The notes under the pieces: model-generated | The model's database searches: none | What the model saw: the letters and a program-made list of their open reading frames with translations, nothing else | What the model was told of the DNA's origin: nothing | Assembly (NCBI GenBank): GCA_963575745.1 | Contig: CAUYUJ010011292.1 | Coordinates: 20,001 to 84,000 of the forward strand | Length of the DNA: 64,000 nucleotides | Direction of reading: 5' to 3' | Origin: Prorocentrum cordatum | Lineage: Eukaryota; Sar; Dinophyceae; Prorocentrales; Prorocentraceae | Translations under genes and position numbers: made by a program | Part shown: in pieces, positions 21,873-31,835 of the stretch | Position numbering within the stretch: the first letter of the stretch is position 1 | Layout: each line of letters opens with the position of its first letter

Positions 21873-24800
21873 TCAGATATCATGGGGCTCAGGCCCCTCG
21901 CCAGGCCGCATCGGCCTCTCCGCGGCAAACAGCTCCTCCGAGCCTGGAACTGCCGCCAGCCGCTCCCTGCACTGCGCCCGCTGCAGAGCACCTGGCACGA
22001 CGTGGTCAGCAGGCCTCCGCAACAGCATGTGGTCGTCCTTGGAGCAGCCAGGACACTGCTCCAACCACCACATCATGAATCCAAGAGGACGCCCTTGAGA
22101 TGGCCTGGAACCCGCGTACGTCTTCCTGGACAAGCGGACCTTATGAGCACCGCACTCGGCAACCATCTCATCCCTAGCTTCGCAAAACGTGAACTTGTCG
22201 CCATTGCCAAGGTGGAGAGTGTAGGCGCCACCTCGGCGCTCGACGTAGTGCGCGGCGGGCCCCGCTGGAAGTGGAGGTGGCGGGGGCGGCGGGTCATCCC
22301 GAGGTGGGTCGACGCCGCCATGCCCGCCGCCTGAGGGTGCTGACCCTCCATCGCCGCCTCCTCCTGGATCACCTCCTGCATGATCGTCGCCGTCGTCAGG
22401 ATGGCCGAACGCCGCCTCATGCCAATCCTGAGCGTGTAGGTCGCTCGGAAGGCTGCCCTCCTCACCCGAGGCCAACGGCTCAAGCTCGCCCTTGAAGCCA
22501 GCGTCCGAGCTCTTGCGGGACGAGGGCGAACCATAGGGTGAAAAAAAAAGATCGCTGGTATGCGAACCCTCGCTCGACGAGCCGAGCCCGCCACTGCAAG
22601 CGCCTGACAGATCGCTGCCCAGCGCGCTCCCCTCGGCGCCGCCGAGGCCGCCCTCGAGCGCTGGCAGCTCCTCCGCCGGCTCCTCCTGACTGGCGCGCCC
22701 TGCTGCTCGACCGCGCCCTTTGAGATGCCGAAGCGCGCGATCGCACGCCCCACCACGTGCTGAAGCGCCTTCTGCTTAGCAGAGGCGCTTCAGCTGTTTG
22801 GCGGGCAGGGGGAGGGGGTGGCGTGCGAGCGCACGCTTCGGCATTTCAAACCTTGGCCTCGGCCCCGACGACCGCCGCCACGACCTCGCCCGCCACGAGG
22901 TCCACGAGGCCCACGAACACGCGCGCCCTCATCACCGTCGCAGCCGTCGAAGCCATCCCAGAAGCACTTGGTCATGGATCCGCCGTCGGAGATGTGGACG
23001 CCGATCAGGTTCACAATGCTCGGGTCCACGATGCCGACTACAGCCTTCGACGAGACGACCTCGAAGATGCGCACATACCAACGAACATCCTTCCGAAGGC
23101 TGTCCAATAATCTGTGTTGACACACCCACTCCCATTCCGATGTCACCTGGGATTCACCAACGTCTGCAAAAATTGGCGCCATCACATCACCTGGACGGCT
23201 CAAGGTTGTGAACGTACCATGCCGAGGATTATCATTCTGCCACGCTGCGTGTAGCCACAACTGCTGGACTGCGAACTCGTCAAGGACATCACCATCAACA
23301 TTTGGAGCGGTAACATCAACTCCCGTGACGCTGTACACAAAGCTTCCATCATGCAGCTTGGCGTTCACGAGCTTACCACTGCAGAGGCTGACGATGCTAC
23401 GGTTGAAGTTACTGAACATGCGCGAAGTCAAAGTACCAGAAGGCCCACACAAGCAAACACCAGAAGAACAACATGCTGTCCGCGAGTATGTTCTGCCCTC
23501 TGTAGGCAAGACCTTCTGCGACGATGCATGCAAGTAAGGCTTCCGCCAATGCTCCCACACCTGATCACATACTTGATGAATTGCCTGCCCAAGCCTAGTT
23601 TGCCTGTTGACGTTTGCCAAGGCCTTAGCAGCCTCCGTCACCAGGTCGAACTGCCCCTCGACGTGAGAGAACATGCACTCGCGATCAACCTCGGGGATGG
23701 AAGCTGACGCAGCAGGTCCAGATACGGTGTCGATCACGTCGTAGGCGAATCGCGTCGCATCTCCATCGAGAGGCTTCCGAAGAGAGAATGACGCCAACTT
23801 CTCTTTGACGAGAGACTCCAATCGCCGATCCAGTCTGTTGCCCCACCGCACAGCATCGATCACTGAACGTAACCTCTCGTCCCAGTCGGGGGAATCACGC
23901 AGGACAGGAGTGCCAGCAAACGTGTGAAGACCAGGCGCAGAACTCAAGTCATCCTTCAAGTGCCTAGTCAACTGCTCATCCATGCGTCGCCTCTCTGCCC
24001 GCTCGCCTACTAACCTGCGGGCGCGCCAATCGTCCGACATGCTGCCGCAACCCATTGCATGTGACTCTGCAGCGGCGGCACCAACCCGCTGCAGACGGTC
24101 AATCTCTTGAGGAGTCTGTGCCCTGTACAAGGCTGACAACCCAGGTGCGCAACATCCTTCTCCTGATCGCCCCGATTGTTCGTGAAGGAATACCCGCCAC
24201 GCACCGCCGCCACCTCGGCGCTTCTTCTGCTCTGGCTGGTTGCATTCATCGTCAGCATCTGCTCCAGGGCCGTGCACATCAGGCACGCCGCCCTCGCGCG
24301 ACATCATGCTCTTCCTGAGGTTGGACTCGCGACGCAATCGTCGCCACGAGCGCTGGACAAACATCGAGCTTATGTCAACGATGTCCGCTGGGTGCGTCTG
24401 TGTCGAACTTATATGAAGCTCTCTCCTGATCGAGGCGTGGCCGCTCTCAATTTTGGCAGTGTCCAAGCATACCAGGGTCTTCATGGCAATGGGCTCGGCA
24501 CGGCACTCAGGAGAAGATATACTCTGCGGCGCAACCGACCAATACTCGAACAACTCCTTCGTCCACGGGTCGAAACGCTTCTTGCAGCCCTCCTGGGCTC
24601 AACGCGAATTGAAAGCCGTTGTCCTTCCCCCCCCACCACCTCCGACCACGCATTGTCTCAACCAAAGTCCCCAGGACCGCAACCCGAACATGTTTTTTTC
24701 GACCTCGGAACTGGTAGATTTGCAACGGGGGCCGTGGGGGCCGACAACGGCTTTCGAATCCGCGCGATAGGCAGAGCCTTGCCGAACGCGGCCTCGAGGC

Positions 24801-27134
24801 CATCAGGGTCATCCAGCATGGCGAAGGTCTTGAACGGGTACTTCTCGTGCTCGCTGGTGATGTGCAGGTGGATCAAGGCGCCCAGGGAGCTGATAAACTT
24901 GAAAATCGTCGTCTGGCTCTCCAGCGTGCGCGCGGTGTAGCACAGCACCGTCCACCCGTTGACGTCTTTGGCAACAGATACAAGTTTGTCCACGGCCCTG
25001 CGCTGAATAGCCCCATCAGCTGCTAGTGATACCCGATGCACCCGACCATGTCCATGCGTTGCTCGTGCTTGCTGCTCTTTTTCCCATTTCTCTGCTGACA
25101 ACTTGAAGACGTAGTGCATCATGTCGAAAACGGGAGTGAGACATCTCCTGAACACGATCGCAGTGATGAAAGACGCAGGGTTCAGCACAAATGCCAAGCC
25201 GCTCTGCCGAAAAACTCGCTGCTGAAGCTTGGACGCCATCTGCGCCACGTCGTTCGCGTCGACGTCGGCCTCCGCGATGAGCTTGGACAACCTCTCCCCA
25301 GGCTCATCTCCGACCGCGCTTGCCTCGGCGTCGGCTCCGCCAGGCTCAGCGTCGGAGGCGTCACCTTCGGCGGCGCAGCTCGCGTTGCCAGCGTCAACCT
25401 TGCATGAGCGACGGCCCTCAGAGTTCTTCAACAAGGTGCCAACATCGGAGGTCCGTGCCAAGACACTGGGGGCAGGGACATCCGAGTTCGACGCCCTGTG
25501 CCAAGAAATCTGGGAACCGCCGTTCACGCACGGCAACCTTCTTGCCAGTGATGTGCTCGTACCAGCGCGCGTAGATGTCGCTGCCCATCCCGTGGATGGC
25601 CTCCAAGAGGCCGAAGTAGTCCACGGAATCCAGCACGCGCGTCCACCTCGACCTCGGAAAGATCGGTGGCAACCGCCCTGCAAGTGATCGAACGAACCGT
25701 CTCTGCAGCTTTCGAAGGCAATGCGGGCGATCTTGGCAGCAGCCTGCTCTGCAGTAGTGCTGGAAAGTGCCGCGCGCACGGATGTCGCCATTCGCCATGG
25801 TAGTGATGATGTGCCGCCGAACTCTCTGGTATCTCGTGTCACCCTCGCTCGGCAAGAATGCGTTGTAAACGTGTTCTCTGTAGCGATCTGCATCCATGCC
25901 AGGGCCAACGGGGTGATCCTCGTACCTGTAATCCAAGTTCTGAGCCAGCCACCCGCACATGATGCCCACGAACGACAAGAAGTAATTGGGCCCTCGCAGC
26001 GACAAGCTCCACCTCACAATGCCAGTGATCCAAGGTCGAATCGTCTTTGTCGGCTTCCCAATCACATGCGCGACCCTGTGGACCAAGCACTTGATGTGGA
26101 GGCAACCAATGAGATCAGATGGTGACCGATGTCGCAAAGCCCGCTCTGCTAGGTTCAACGCCAAATCACCATCTGTTATGGAGAGCCGCTGTCGTCGTCG
26201 AAACCGAGAAGCTGCAGGCACGAGGTTCGATATATCTGCAAACATGTGGGCATACACATCGGCCTTGCATCTGTCCAGGGTGCAAAGAGGCTGCATCAGC
26301 TCGAACGTCACAAGCAGCGCCTGCGCGTGACCCTCACGCGTGAACAATGCACCACAAACGAGCTCCGTCTGATACACCTTCACGGCCCCAACCCCAAACC
26401 ACACACACACACAACACATTTACGGGCAAACCACACTGAAGCACAACACTCCTACAACACCCGAAATCGTGGGTGCTTGGTGGCCCAATAATCATTCAAC
26501 AATCCCTGACCTTCGTGTTTGCACCAGCTGTGACGATAGTCTCAGACCCAGCCGTAGGCGCTGCTATCTCCGAGCCCACGGTTGAGTCCACGGGAGCGGG
26601 CGGCACGCCCGCACCGATTGGAAGATGCTCGACAGCCGTTGTCACACGAAGTCGAGCATACGACGTCTCATCCCCACGATGCCGTTCGAAGAACACAGCT
26701 GGGGACCATCCTTGATTGGCCCCTTTGTCAACGAGCTGGTTCACGAGGACGTCCGCCTGCCCGCGCTGGCACAACACTAAGCAACTCGACAATATGTGTT
26801 TTGTCGTCTTCATCGTTCTCTTGTCGACGCCGCTCCCATCAGCGTCAGCTGCATTGGATGACACTCGATGCTTGTGGTCTGGATCCAGGAGGGCAGACAC
26901 GAATGAAGATACGTCAGAGGTCTCATCGACATATATAGCTTTGTCAGCATCATTCTCAAGAAGGTGGCGGCCAACTGCAGAACACCATTCCGCTGCGCCA
27001 GTCGTGGTCGTCACAGCGAAACCCTGGTTCGCAAGGTCCCGACTGGCCTGGGATGCATCTGACGAAGCCCTTTCGACATGTCCAGGCGGGGCAGCAGCGA
27101 CACCGTGCTCAGATGCGTCATCGCCGTGGTCCAA
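21873..27134 (-). CDS. large multi-exon gene, possibly derived from a transposase
   Basis: Predicted minus-strand exons are 27134-26511, 26368 to about 25430, about 25430 to 24778, 24592-22852 and 22717-21873, roughly 1,600 residues. Three introns join in matching phase (0, 0 and 1). A one-base frame change near 25,430 is unexplained. The second exon contains ITDGDLALNLAERAL then LHIKCLVHRVAHVIGK, an Asp-..-Cys-x2-His arrangement reminiscent of hAT-like DDE transposases. Later come HYCRAGCCQD, FPRSRWT and CPCPQC. The fourth exon begins EGCKKRFDPWTKELFEYW and has CLDTAKIESGHASIRR, an E-x2-H-x3-R pattern that could hold a third acidic residue. It ends in an RGG-rich stretch. The last exon is Gly/Pro/Asp-rich, then WWLEQCPGC, and stops at 21,873. 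No ATG is found at the 5' end; 27,134 is a TTG codon. It resembles a protein family I associate with expanded dinoflagellate gene sets. The transposase link is inference. Confidence 0.6.
22718..22851 (-). other. foldback intron of the 21.9-27.1 kb gene
   Basis: 134-bp intron, phase 1 on both sides: donor CAAG|GTTTGA, acceptor CTCAAAG|GGC. Its ends are inverted repeats, GTTTGAAATGCCGAAGCG against CTTTGAGATGCCGAAGCG, and the pairing continues inward through GCG.TCGCACGCC. The centre is a second near-perfect hairpin at 22,759-22,794. AAGG flanks both sides and may be a target-site duplication. Splicing fuses RRGRGQ to GRGRAAGRASQ with the frame kept. Confidence 0.85.
22759..22794. repeat. near-perfect hairpin inside the intron
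   Basis: Arms GCTGAAGCGCCTTCTGCT and AGCAGAGGCGCTTCAGC are separated by a single T. The only other imperfection is one unpaired T in the left arm. It forms the tip of the larger foldback structure. Confidence 0.9.
24593..24777 (-). other. probable GC-AG intron with inverted repeats
   Basis: Predicted donor GGCAAG|GCTCTG and acceptor GCCCAG|GAG, phase 0 on both sides, 185 bp. It removes a stop-containing stretch and joins LEAAFGK to EGCKKRFDPW. Just inside the ends, CGAAAGCCGTTGTC pairs with GACAACGGCTTTC (plus strand 24,611-24,623 with 24,742-24,755). GC donors are known to be common in dinoflagellates. The inverted repeat is seen directly; the donor choice is inference. Confidence 0.65.
26369..26510 (-). 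other. intron without terminal inverted repeats
   Basis: Donor ACGAAG|GTCAGG and acceptor GTATCAG|ACGGAG, phase 0 on both sides, 142 bp. It includes a TG-repeat stretch. Unlike the other four predicted introns of the two large minus-strand genes, its ends do not pair by eye. Confidence 0.65.
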
Positions 27135-27159
27135 CTGTTCAGCAGCGGCTGACCATTCG

Positions 27160-27410
27160 TCCTAAGCTGCGGCCACGTCGTCGATCAACGCTGCTGCCTC
27201 CGCCCAGTCTCTGCTCTCACTGGCGGGCTCGAGGAGCCCGAGCTCCTCCAGTCCAGCAGCCGACCACTCGTCCATGCGGCGTCGGTGCTGTCTGGATGGG
27301 CGCGGCAGCAAGCCTGCAAAATGCAGGAAACAACAAAGGGTTGCGCCAAGGCCAAAACGGCGACGGAGGAGGATCAGAGATGGGGAGGGGGGACCAGTAA
27401 TCGGCTTCAT
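27160..27410 (-). other. possible 5' exon with in-frame stop and duplicated segment
   Basis: Directly upstream of the large gene, in the same frame, is an open stretch from an ATG near 27,276 (MDEWSAAGLEELG) to a TAG at about 27,165. The codons after the TAG again read DEWSAA. The two DEWSAA segments are a direct repeat about 110 bp apart. Either the stop breaks the gene, or the intervening stretch is a small intron with an unusual donor. Confidence 0.35.
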
Positions 27411-28317
27411 GGACCCCTCGTGCCCTCAAGAACTACAACCCCCTAAAGACATGCATCTAGGAAGCCACATCGACATTGTTTTTTTTTCGGGGGGGGGGGG
27501 CACTGAGCTTGTAGTTTCAGTGGCGCTGTTGTTAAATTATTGGGCTCCTAGGGGGTGTCAGGTGGCTTGGAGGGGGGGGCGGAGGCGATATCTGGCACGT
27601 GCATTGTCGGCAAGCACGAACCCCCTTCGACCTCAATCGAACTTCGACCAACCCGAGGGCCTCTTGGGGGCCTTGTGGGGGCTCTTGGGAGCCTCGCGGG
27701 GGCCTCGTGGGCTCGCGGGGCCTCTTAGAGGCGTGGTGCAAATATGAGGGCGACGAACACGACGACTACTAGCATAAAGACGTGGGGCGGGGGGGTGACA
27801 TGAAAGGGGACGGCGCAATAGGAGGGCACGTAGACAGCGGCAGCCGAGCTTCGAGCAACCAATTGCTGAAATGAGAGGCGGTGATGAGACGCACGAGGCG
27901 CGAGGAGGAGGACCGAGGAAACGGAGGAAAAGGGGTTGTAGACTGCACGGTAATGCAACGACAACGGCTCACAAGACTAGTGAAACGCGTTGGAAAAGGA
28001 ACGTGGGGAAACGCACATGAGAAACCCAGAAGTGGAACACGGGGACGTCCTTGCCACAACGCCTACGTCAAGCACCCGCGGGTCTGACCATGGGCACGGC
28101 GCGTTCAGACGAGAGCGCCATCCCGATGCAGGACCAATTGTGCGCATGCGTGCCTACGCGACAGTTTCACTTAGCGGCGATTGTGGTTTCAAGCAGAAGT
28201 GGCGGCTGCGTTGCGCGCGTTGGCATCACCCAGGTAGGATGCATGTCTTGGCCCCTTCGCCGACGTCAACTGTCCTACTTGCGGAGGTATGCATTTTTGC
28301 CTCCTTTTTCCAAAGGC
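27411..28317. other. no supported gene
   Basis: Contains a T-run followed by a G-run near 27,479-27,500. Degenerate GGGGGCCTCTTGGG-type units lie at 27,645-27,725. No convincing frame. Confidence 0.4.
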
Positions 28318-28545
28318 TCTTTTAGCGGGCAACCATTTGGGGAACCATTTGTGCGACCATTTTTTGGGGGGCGACCATTTGGGCGACCATTTGGGCGACC
28401 TTTTTTTTTCGGGCGACCATTTGGGGAACCATCTGGGGAACCATCTGTGTCACCATTTTTGCCCCCACCCTCCTGTGCGCAAGATGCCCTTCACAATTCT
28501 TGCCCTTTCTCTGTGCACCTCCTCCGGCCCTGCCCCTGCTCGTGC
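28318..28545 (-). repeat. dispersed repeat, copy 2 (inverted)
   Basis: Read on the minus strand, it repeats the unit order of 1,930-2,140. AGATGGTTCCCC is followed by AAATGGTCGCCC, an A-run and three more AAATGGTCGCCC units. About 50 bp of shared leader contains GGGCAT and GCGCACAGG. Confidence 0.8.
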
Positions 28546-29140
28546 GGAGTCTCAATGTCGCTCTTCCTGCGTACCCTTCGCCCGCGCTCCCCCGGAGTGA
28601 ATATTGTGATGCTACGGGAACTCATAACAGGGCCGGTGGGCAAGGCAGCACTGCGAGAGATGCTAGGCTCACGCCGGCGGCTAGCATTGAATCAATGGGT
28701 TGTGCTGTATTTGTTTCGTTGGATGATTGGTGGCACCATGAGCCTTGCAGGACAGTTCTCAGCAATCATAGCCATCTTCAACATCGAAGAACGCCTGTAT
28801 CGTACGCGTATGTACTCCCATGGTGTGTGAAGACCCATGCGCAAGTCCACTCGGTAGGCCTCTCCTCCATTTCCCTGTCCCTCTCATACTCTTTTCTATT
28901 TGTCGGCTCGTCGGCGGGAGGGTGAGGCAGCGGCGGGTTTGTGAGAGCGCCTCTCCGCCTTGCGGGCATGTTGGCCTCCCCGCCCCCTCTCCCGCCGCTC
29001 GGCGTGGAGTGCCATTCGGTGTTTGAGTTCCTGTGAGCTCGCCCTTAGTGCGTTGCGTTCCCCGCCCCCCCCTTTGGTGCTTCTTCTTCTTCCTCTTGTT
29101 CTTTTCCTTATGCTTTGCATTCTTTTGTATTCATTGTCGT
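28546..29140. other. no supported gene
   Basis: Mixed sequence with small overlapping open frames on both strands and no recognisable domain. Confidence 0.4.
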
Positions 29141-29141
29141 T

Positions 29142-29145
29142 GATC

Positions 29146-29186
<41 letters not shown>
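29142..29186. repeat. (TTTC)n tetranucleotide repeat
   Basis: About ten TTTC units followed by imperfect C/T sequence. Confidence 0.95.
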
Positions 29187-29428
29187 TTTCTCTCTCGCAC
29201 ATTGTCCAGGCTTTTTTGTGGGCTCCTGGCGCGGTCCTCCCCGCGATCGGGCACATAGCATCTGCCAGCCGGTGGTGGGCTATTCCTCCCCCAGGGCAGC
29301 GACGCCACGGCCCGTTCGATCCGAGACAAGCCCGGAACAGGGACTGCCCACCTCCCTCCAGCTGTGCTCTTCCCCCCTCGACCGCGTGCACCCTCCTTCC
29401 CGCCAGCCTCCCTCCACCCCTGCGCACT

Positions 29429-29623
29429 TCGGGCCGGGCGAAAGGGGGGGATTGGGAAAGGGGGGGTTACAGAATTTGCTGCATGTAGCTGGTTTCGGCC
29501 CCACCGAGGGGCCCAATCCTCGATACATGGCCGCCTCCAGCGCCGGGAGGCGCCGGGAAAATTATCTACGTGAGCTGATTCTCAAACCCCCCCTTTGCTA
29601 TCCCCCCCTTTCGCCCGACCCGA
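29429..29623. mobile_element. 195-bp MITE with 5-bp target duplication
   Basis: Terminal inverted repeats of about 45 bp. The left end TCGGGCCGGGCGAAAGGGGG continues through GGATTGGGAAAGGGGGGGTT. The right end on the complementary strand reads TCGGGTCGGGCGAAAGGGGG, then GGATAGCAAAGGGGGGGTTT. The element is flanked on both sides by GCACT (29,424-29,428 and 29,624-29,628). It is non-coding, as expected for a non-autonomous DNA transposon. Confidence 0.85.
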
Positions 29624-29819
29624 GCACTCTCCCACTCCAGCCTCGGGCCTCCCCTCTCGGCGCCTGCGCTGCTCCCCCGGAGGCCCGAGCTGCCGCTGGC
29701 CCGGCCCCTCCTGAGCAACGCCGACGACACCGCGGCTCCCTCGGCCGCCCGCGTCTGACGGCTGCAGCGCCCTGGCACGCCTGTCGTTCGCCATGCAGCC
29801 AGCATGCCCCGAGGGCAAG

Positions 29820-30020
29820 GGGTCCTCCTCCTCCTCCTCCTCCTCCTCCTCCTCCTCCTCCTCCTCCCCTCCCTCCCCCCCTCCTCCTCCTCCTCCTCCT
29901 CCATCCTCCTCCTCCTCCCCCTCCTCCCCCCCCCCCTCCCCCTCCTTCTCCTCCTCCTCCTCCTCCTCCTCCTCCTCCTCCTCCTCCGCCTCCTCCTCCT
30001 CCTCCTCCTCCTCCTCCCCC
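29820..30020. repeat. CTC trinucleotide repeat
   Basis: Long (CTC)n tract with C-run and CCG variants. Ser, Leu or Pro runs on one strand and Glu, Gly or Arg runs on the other are repeat readings. Confidence 0.95.
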
Positions 30021-31699
30021 CGGCCCAGGCCTGCCAACCAAACGAGCTCGGGGTGCCAGGCTTCTCCCGGGGAGTGGCCCCGGGGCCCAGGGCCCGTCTC
30101 CTCGAGGCCGAGCCTTGAGGCCCCCGCGGGGGCCGCGCGGTTCGGAGGGCCTGCGTGGACCTCGGAGTCCCGTGCGCGGCCCTGCCGCTGCGTCCGCGCT
30201 GCCCCGAGGCAGAGAGCCGACCTCGCCCAGCGCGTCCAGGGCTGTTCTTTTCTTGTGCCGTTCGTGCCCATCGTCCCCCGCTTCTTCTGCCGCTCGCTCG
30301 GGCGGCGGTGCTGGAGTTCGATGGGGGCGTCGGGCCCGGGGCCCGTTCCTTCAGGTGCGCCTGGCCCAGAGCTCTCGATGCTCGAGCTCTTGGAGGCAGT
30401 GGGACACGAGGCAGAGCGGCCGCCGCGCGCGTTAGTGCTCTCGAGGTGCCTGGCACTCCAGGCTGGCTCGTCAGTCCAGGTATGGCGGTCGGTGCGTTGC
30501 GAAATTCGGTGGGCCACGGCGGCAGCGGACCACCTCGCTCTTGCCTGGGAAGACGCGAAGCATTTTTACGCAGCACGGCGCAGAGGCAAGCAATCCCTGC
30601 CAGAAACAACGCTGTCTCTGAAGCAACGCACCGCTGAGTGTCCTCCGTCGTGCACCTTCGAGTACGGTGGCGTTGATGCCGGCAGAGCTGCGAGAGAGGG
30701 ATCCGAGTGATATTCCGCCCGCGGCGGGCTGGGAAGGCATGTGCCCGTGCCAGTTCGTCTTGCTTTTCCACGCAACGTGCAAGATGTACATGAGTTTGGT
30801 CTGCAGACAGTCTCTGGATGTTTCGAGCTTGCTCCCTGTTGAGGCTTCGCGTTTGCCTCCGATCGCAAGGGATAACGTCGAATTCGATTCGCGCCCGGGC
30901 GAGGTGCCTGCTCGACCTTGCTCTGACGGTCGAGTGTCCCAAGGGATCGGAGGCGGTCCTTCTGCGGAGCTCTGTTGTCGTCGGGGCCACGGATGGTTGC
31001 GTCGGAGCCTCCCGTGGAAAAGCCCGAAGCGCGGCAGTCCAAGCTAGTTTTCACTACAGCCTTGAGCACTCTACTGGTGTGACTCGCCAACTGCAGGCAA
31101 GGTGTTTGGGTAGGGGAGGGTCGGGGCAATCACTCCTAGCACTCAGATTTGTTGTTCTTATTGTATGGCAACCTTTTCCTCCTTCCGTTGATACTATGCA
31201 TCTTCTCATCATCCTCCAGGCATTTCTCTATTTGAATTTCCTTCAGACTTGCACTTCATATGGCATTGCCAATTCGTTGAACGTTGGTTTGTATCCTTTG
31301 TGCACATTTTCGGTTTTAGTCTCGTCTTTCTGCTCGGCGCTGCGAGGTATTCCAAGTCCATTCAAACAACGCTCGTCGGTGGCGTCGTCCTGTGCATCTC
31401 GGCTGACGGTATCGGGACACCATGGACAAAGCCGACCAGGACATATTGGGGCACCATAGAACATCAGTCGGGTCAACGCAGGGAAGCCATCGGTACATCG
31501 TCGAAGCACAGGTCAACACAGTAATGACGCACGTAGGAAAACCGTTGGAACACCATCAGGGAACCATCGGAACGCCGCACTGCAACTGCTGTAATCAGTC
31601 GAACGGCTGTAGAGGACGCCGCCCCCAGCTCCTACCCTATCCCATGACCCTCCTCCCCCTTCGACTCCTCGTCCTCCTTCCTCCTCCCCCTTCCCCCAG
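30021..31699. other. no firm gene; possible upstream exon
   Basis: A plus-strand open stretch ending near 30,480 (SMLELLEAVGHEAERPPRAL...SSVQ) abuts a good donor, CAG|GTATGG. It could be a 5' exon of the SNF2-type gene that follows, but nothing confirms it. The rest shows no recognisable coding sequence. Confidence 0.3.
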
Positions 31700-31835
31700 C
31701 GCAGCCCCGCCCGCACAAGGTTCCCATCTGGCCCGGGCTGGGCGTGGAGCTCACCGAGAGGCAGCGCAGATCTCTGCACTGGATGCTGTCGAAGGCGCGC
31801 CCTCCGCGGAGTGGAGGCGAGGGGAACGAGAAGAT
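31700..31835 (+). CDS. SNF2-type ATPase exon: N-terminal Q-like motif
   Basis: A pyrimidine tract and CCCCCAG acceptor precede a frame reading PIWPGLGVELTERQRRSLHW then MLSKA. In SNF2/Rad5-type helicases the segment L..QRRSL.WML lies just before motif I, so this is probably the upstream end of the ATPase core. The exon ends AAGAT|GTACC in phase 2. This matches the phase of the next recognised exon, which starts at 37,670. The intervening 5.8 kb is filled with satellite and dispersed repeats. The exon is 136 bp, has no Met of its own and is recognisable only in the context of the following exons. Function by family: DNA-dependent ATPase that remodels chromatin or repairs DNA in the nucleus. 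Confidence 0.6.

Noticed and set aside
29566-30990. Minus-strand frame of 474 codons with Arg/Glu/Gly runs
   Set aside because: It crosses the CTC microsatellite and the MITE boundary. Its length comes from low-complexity sequence.
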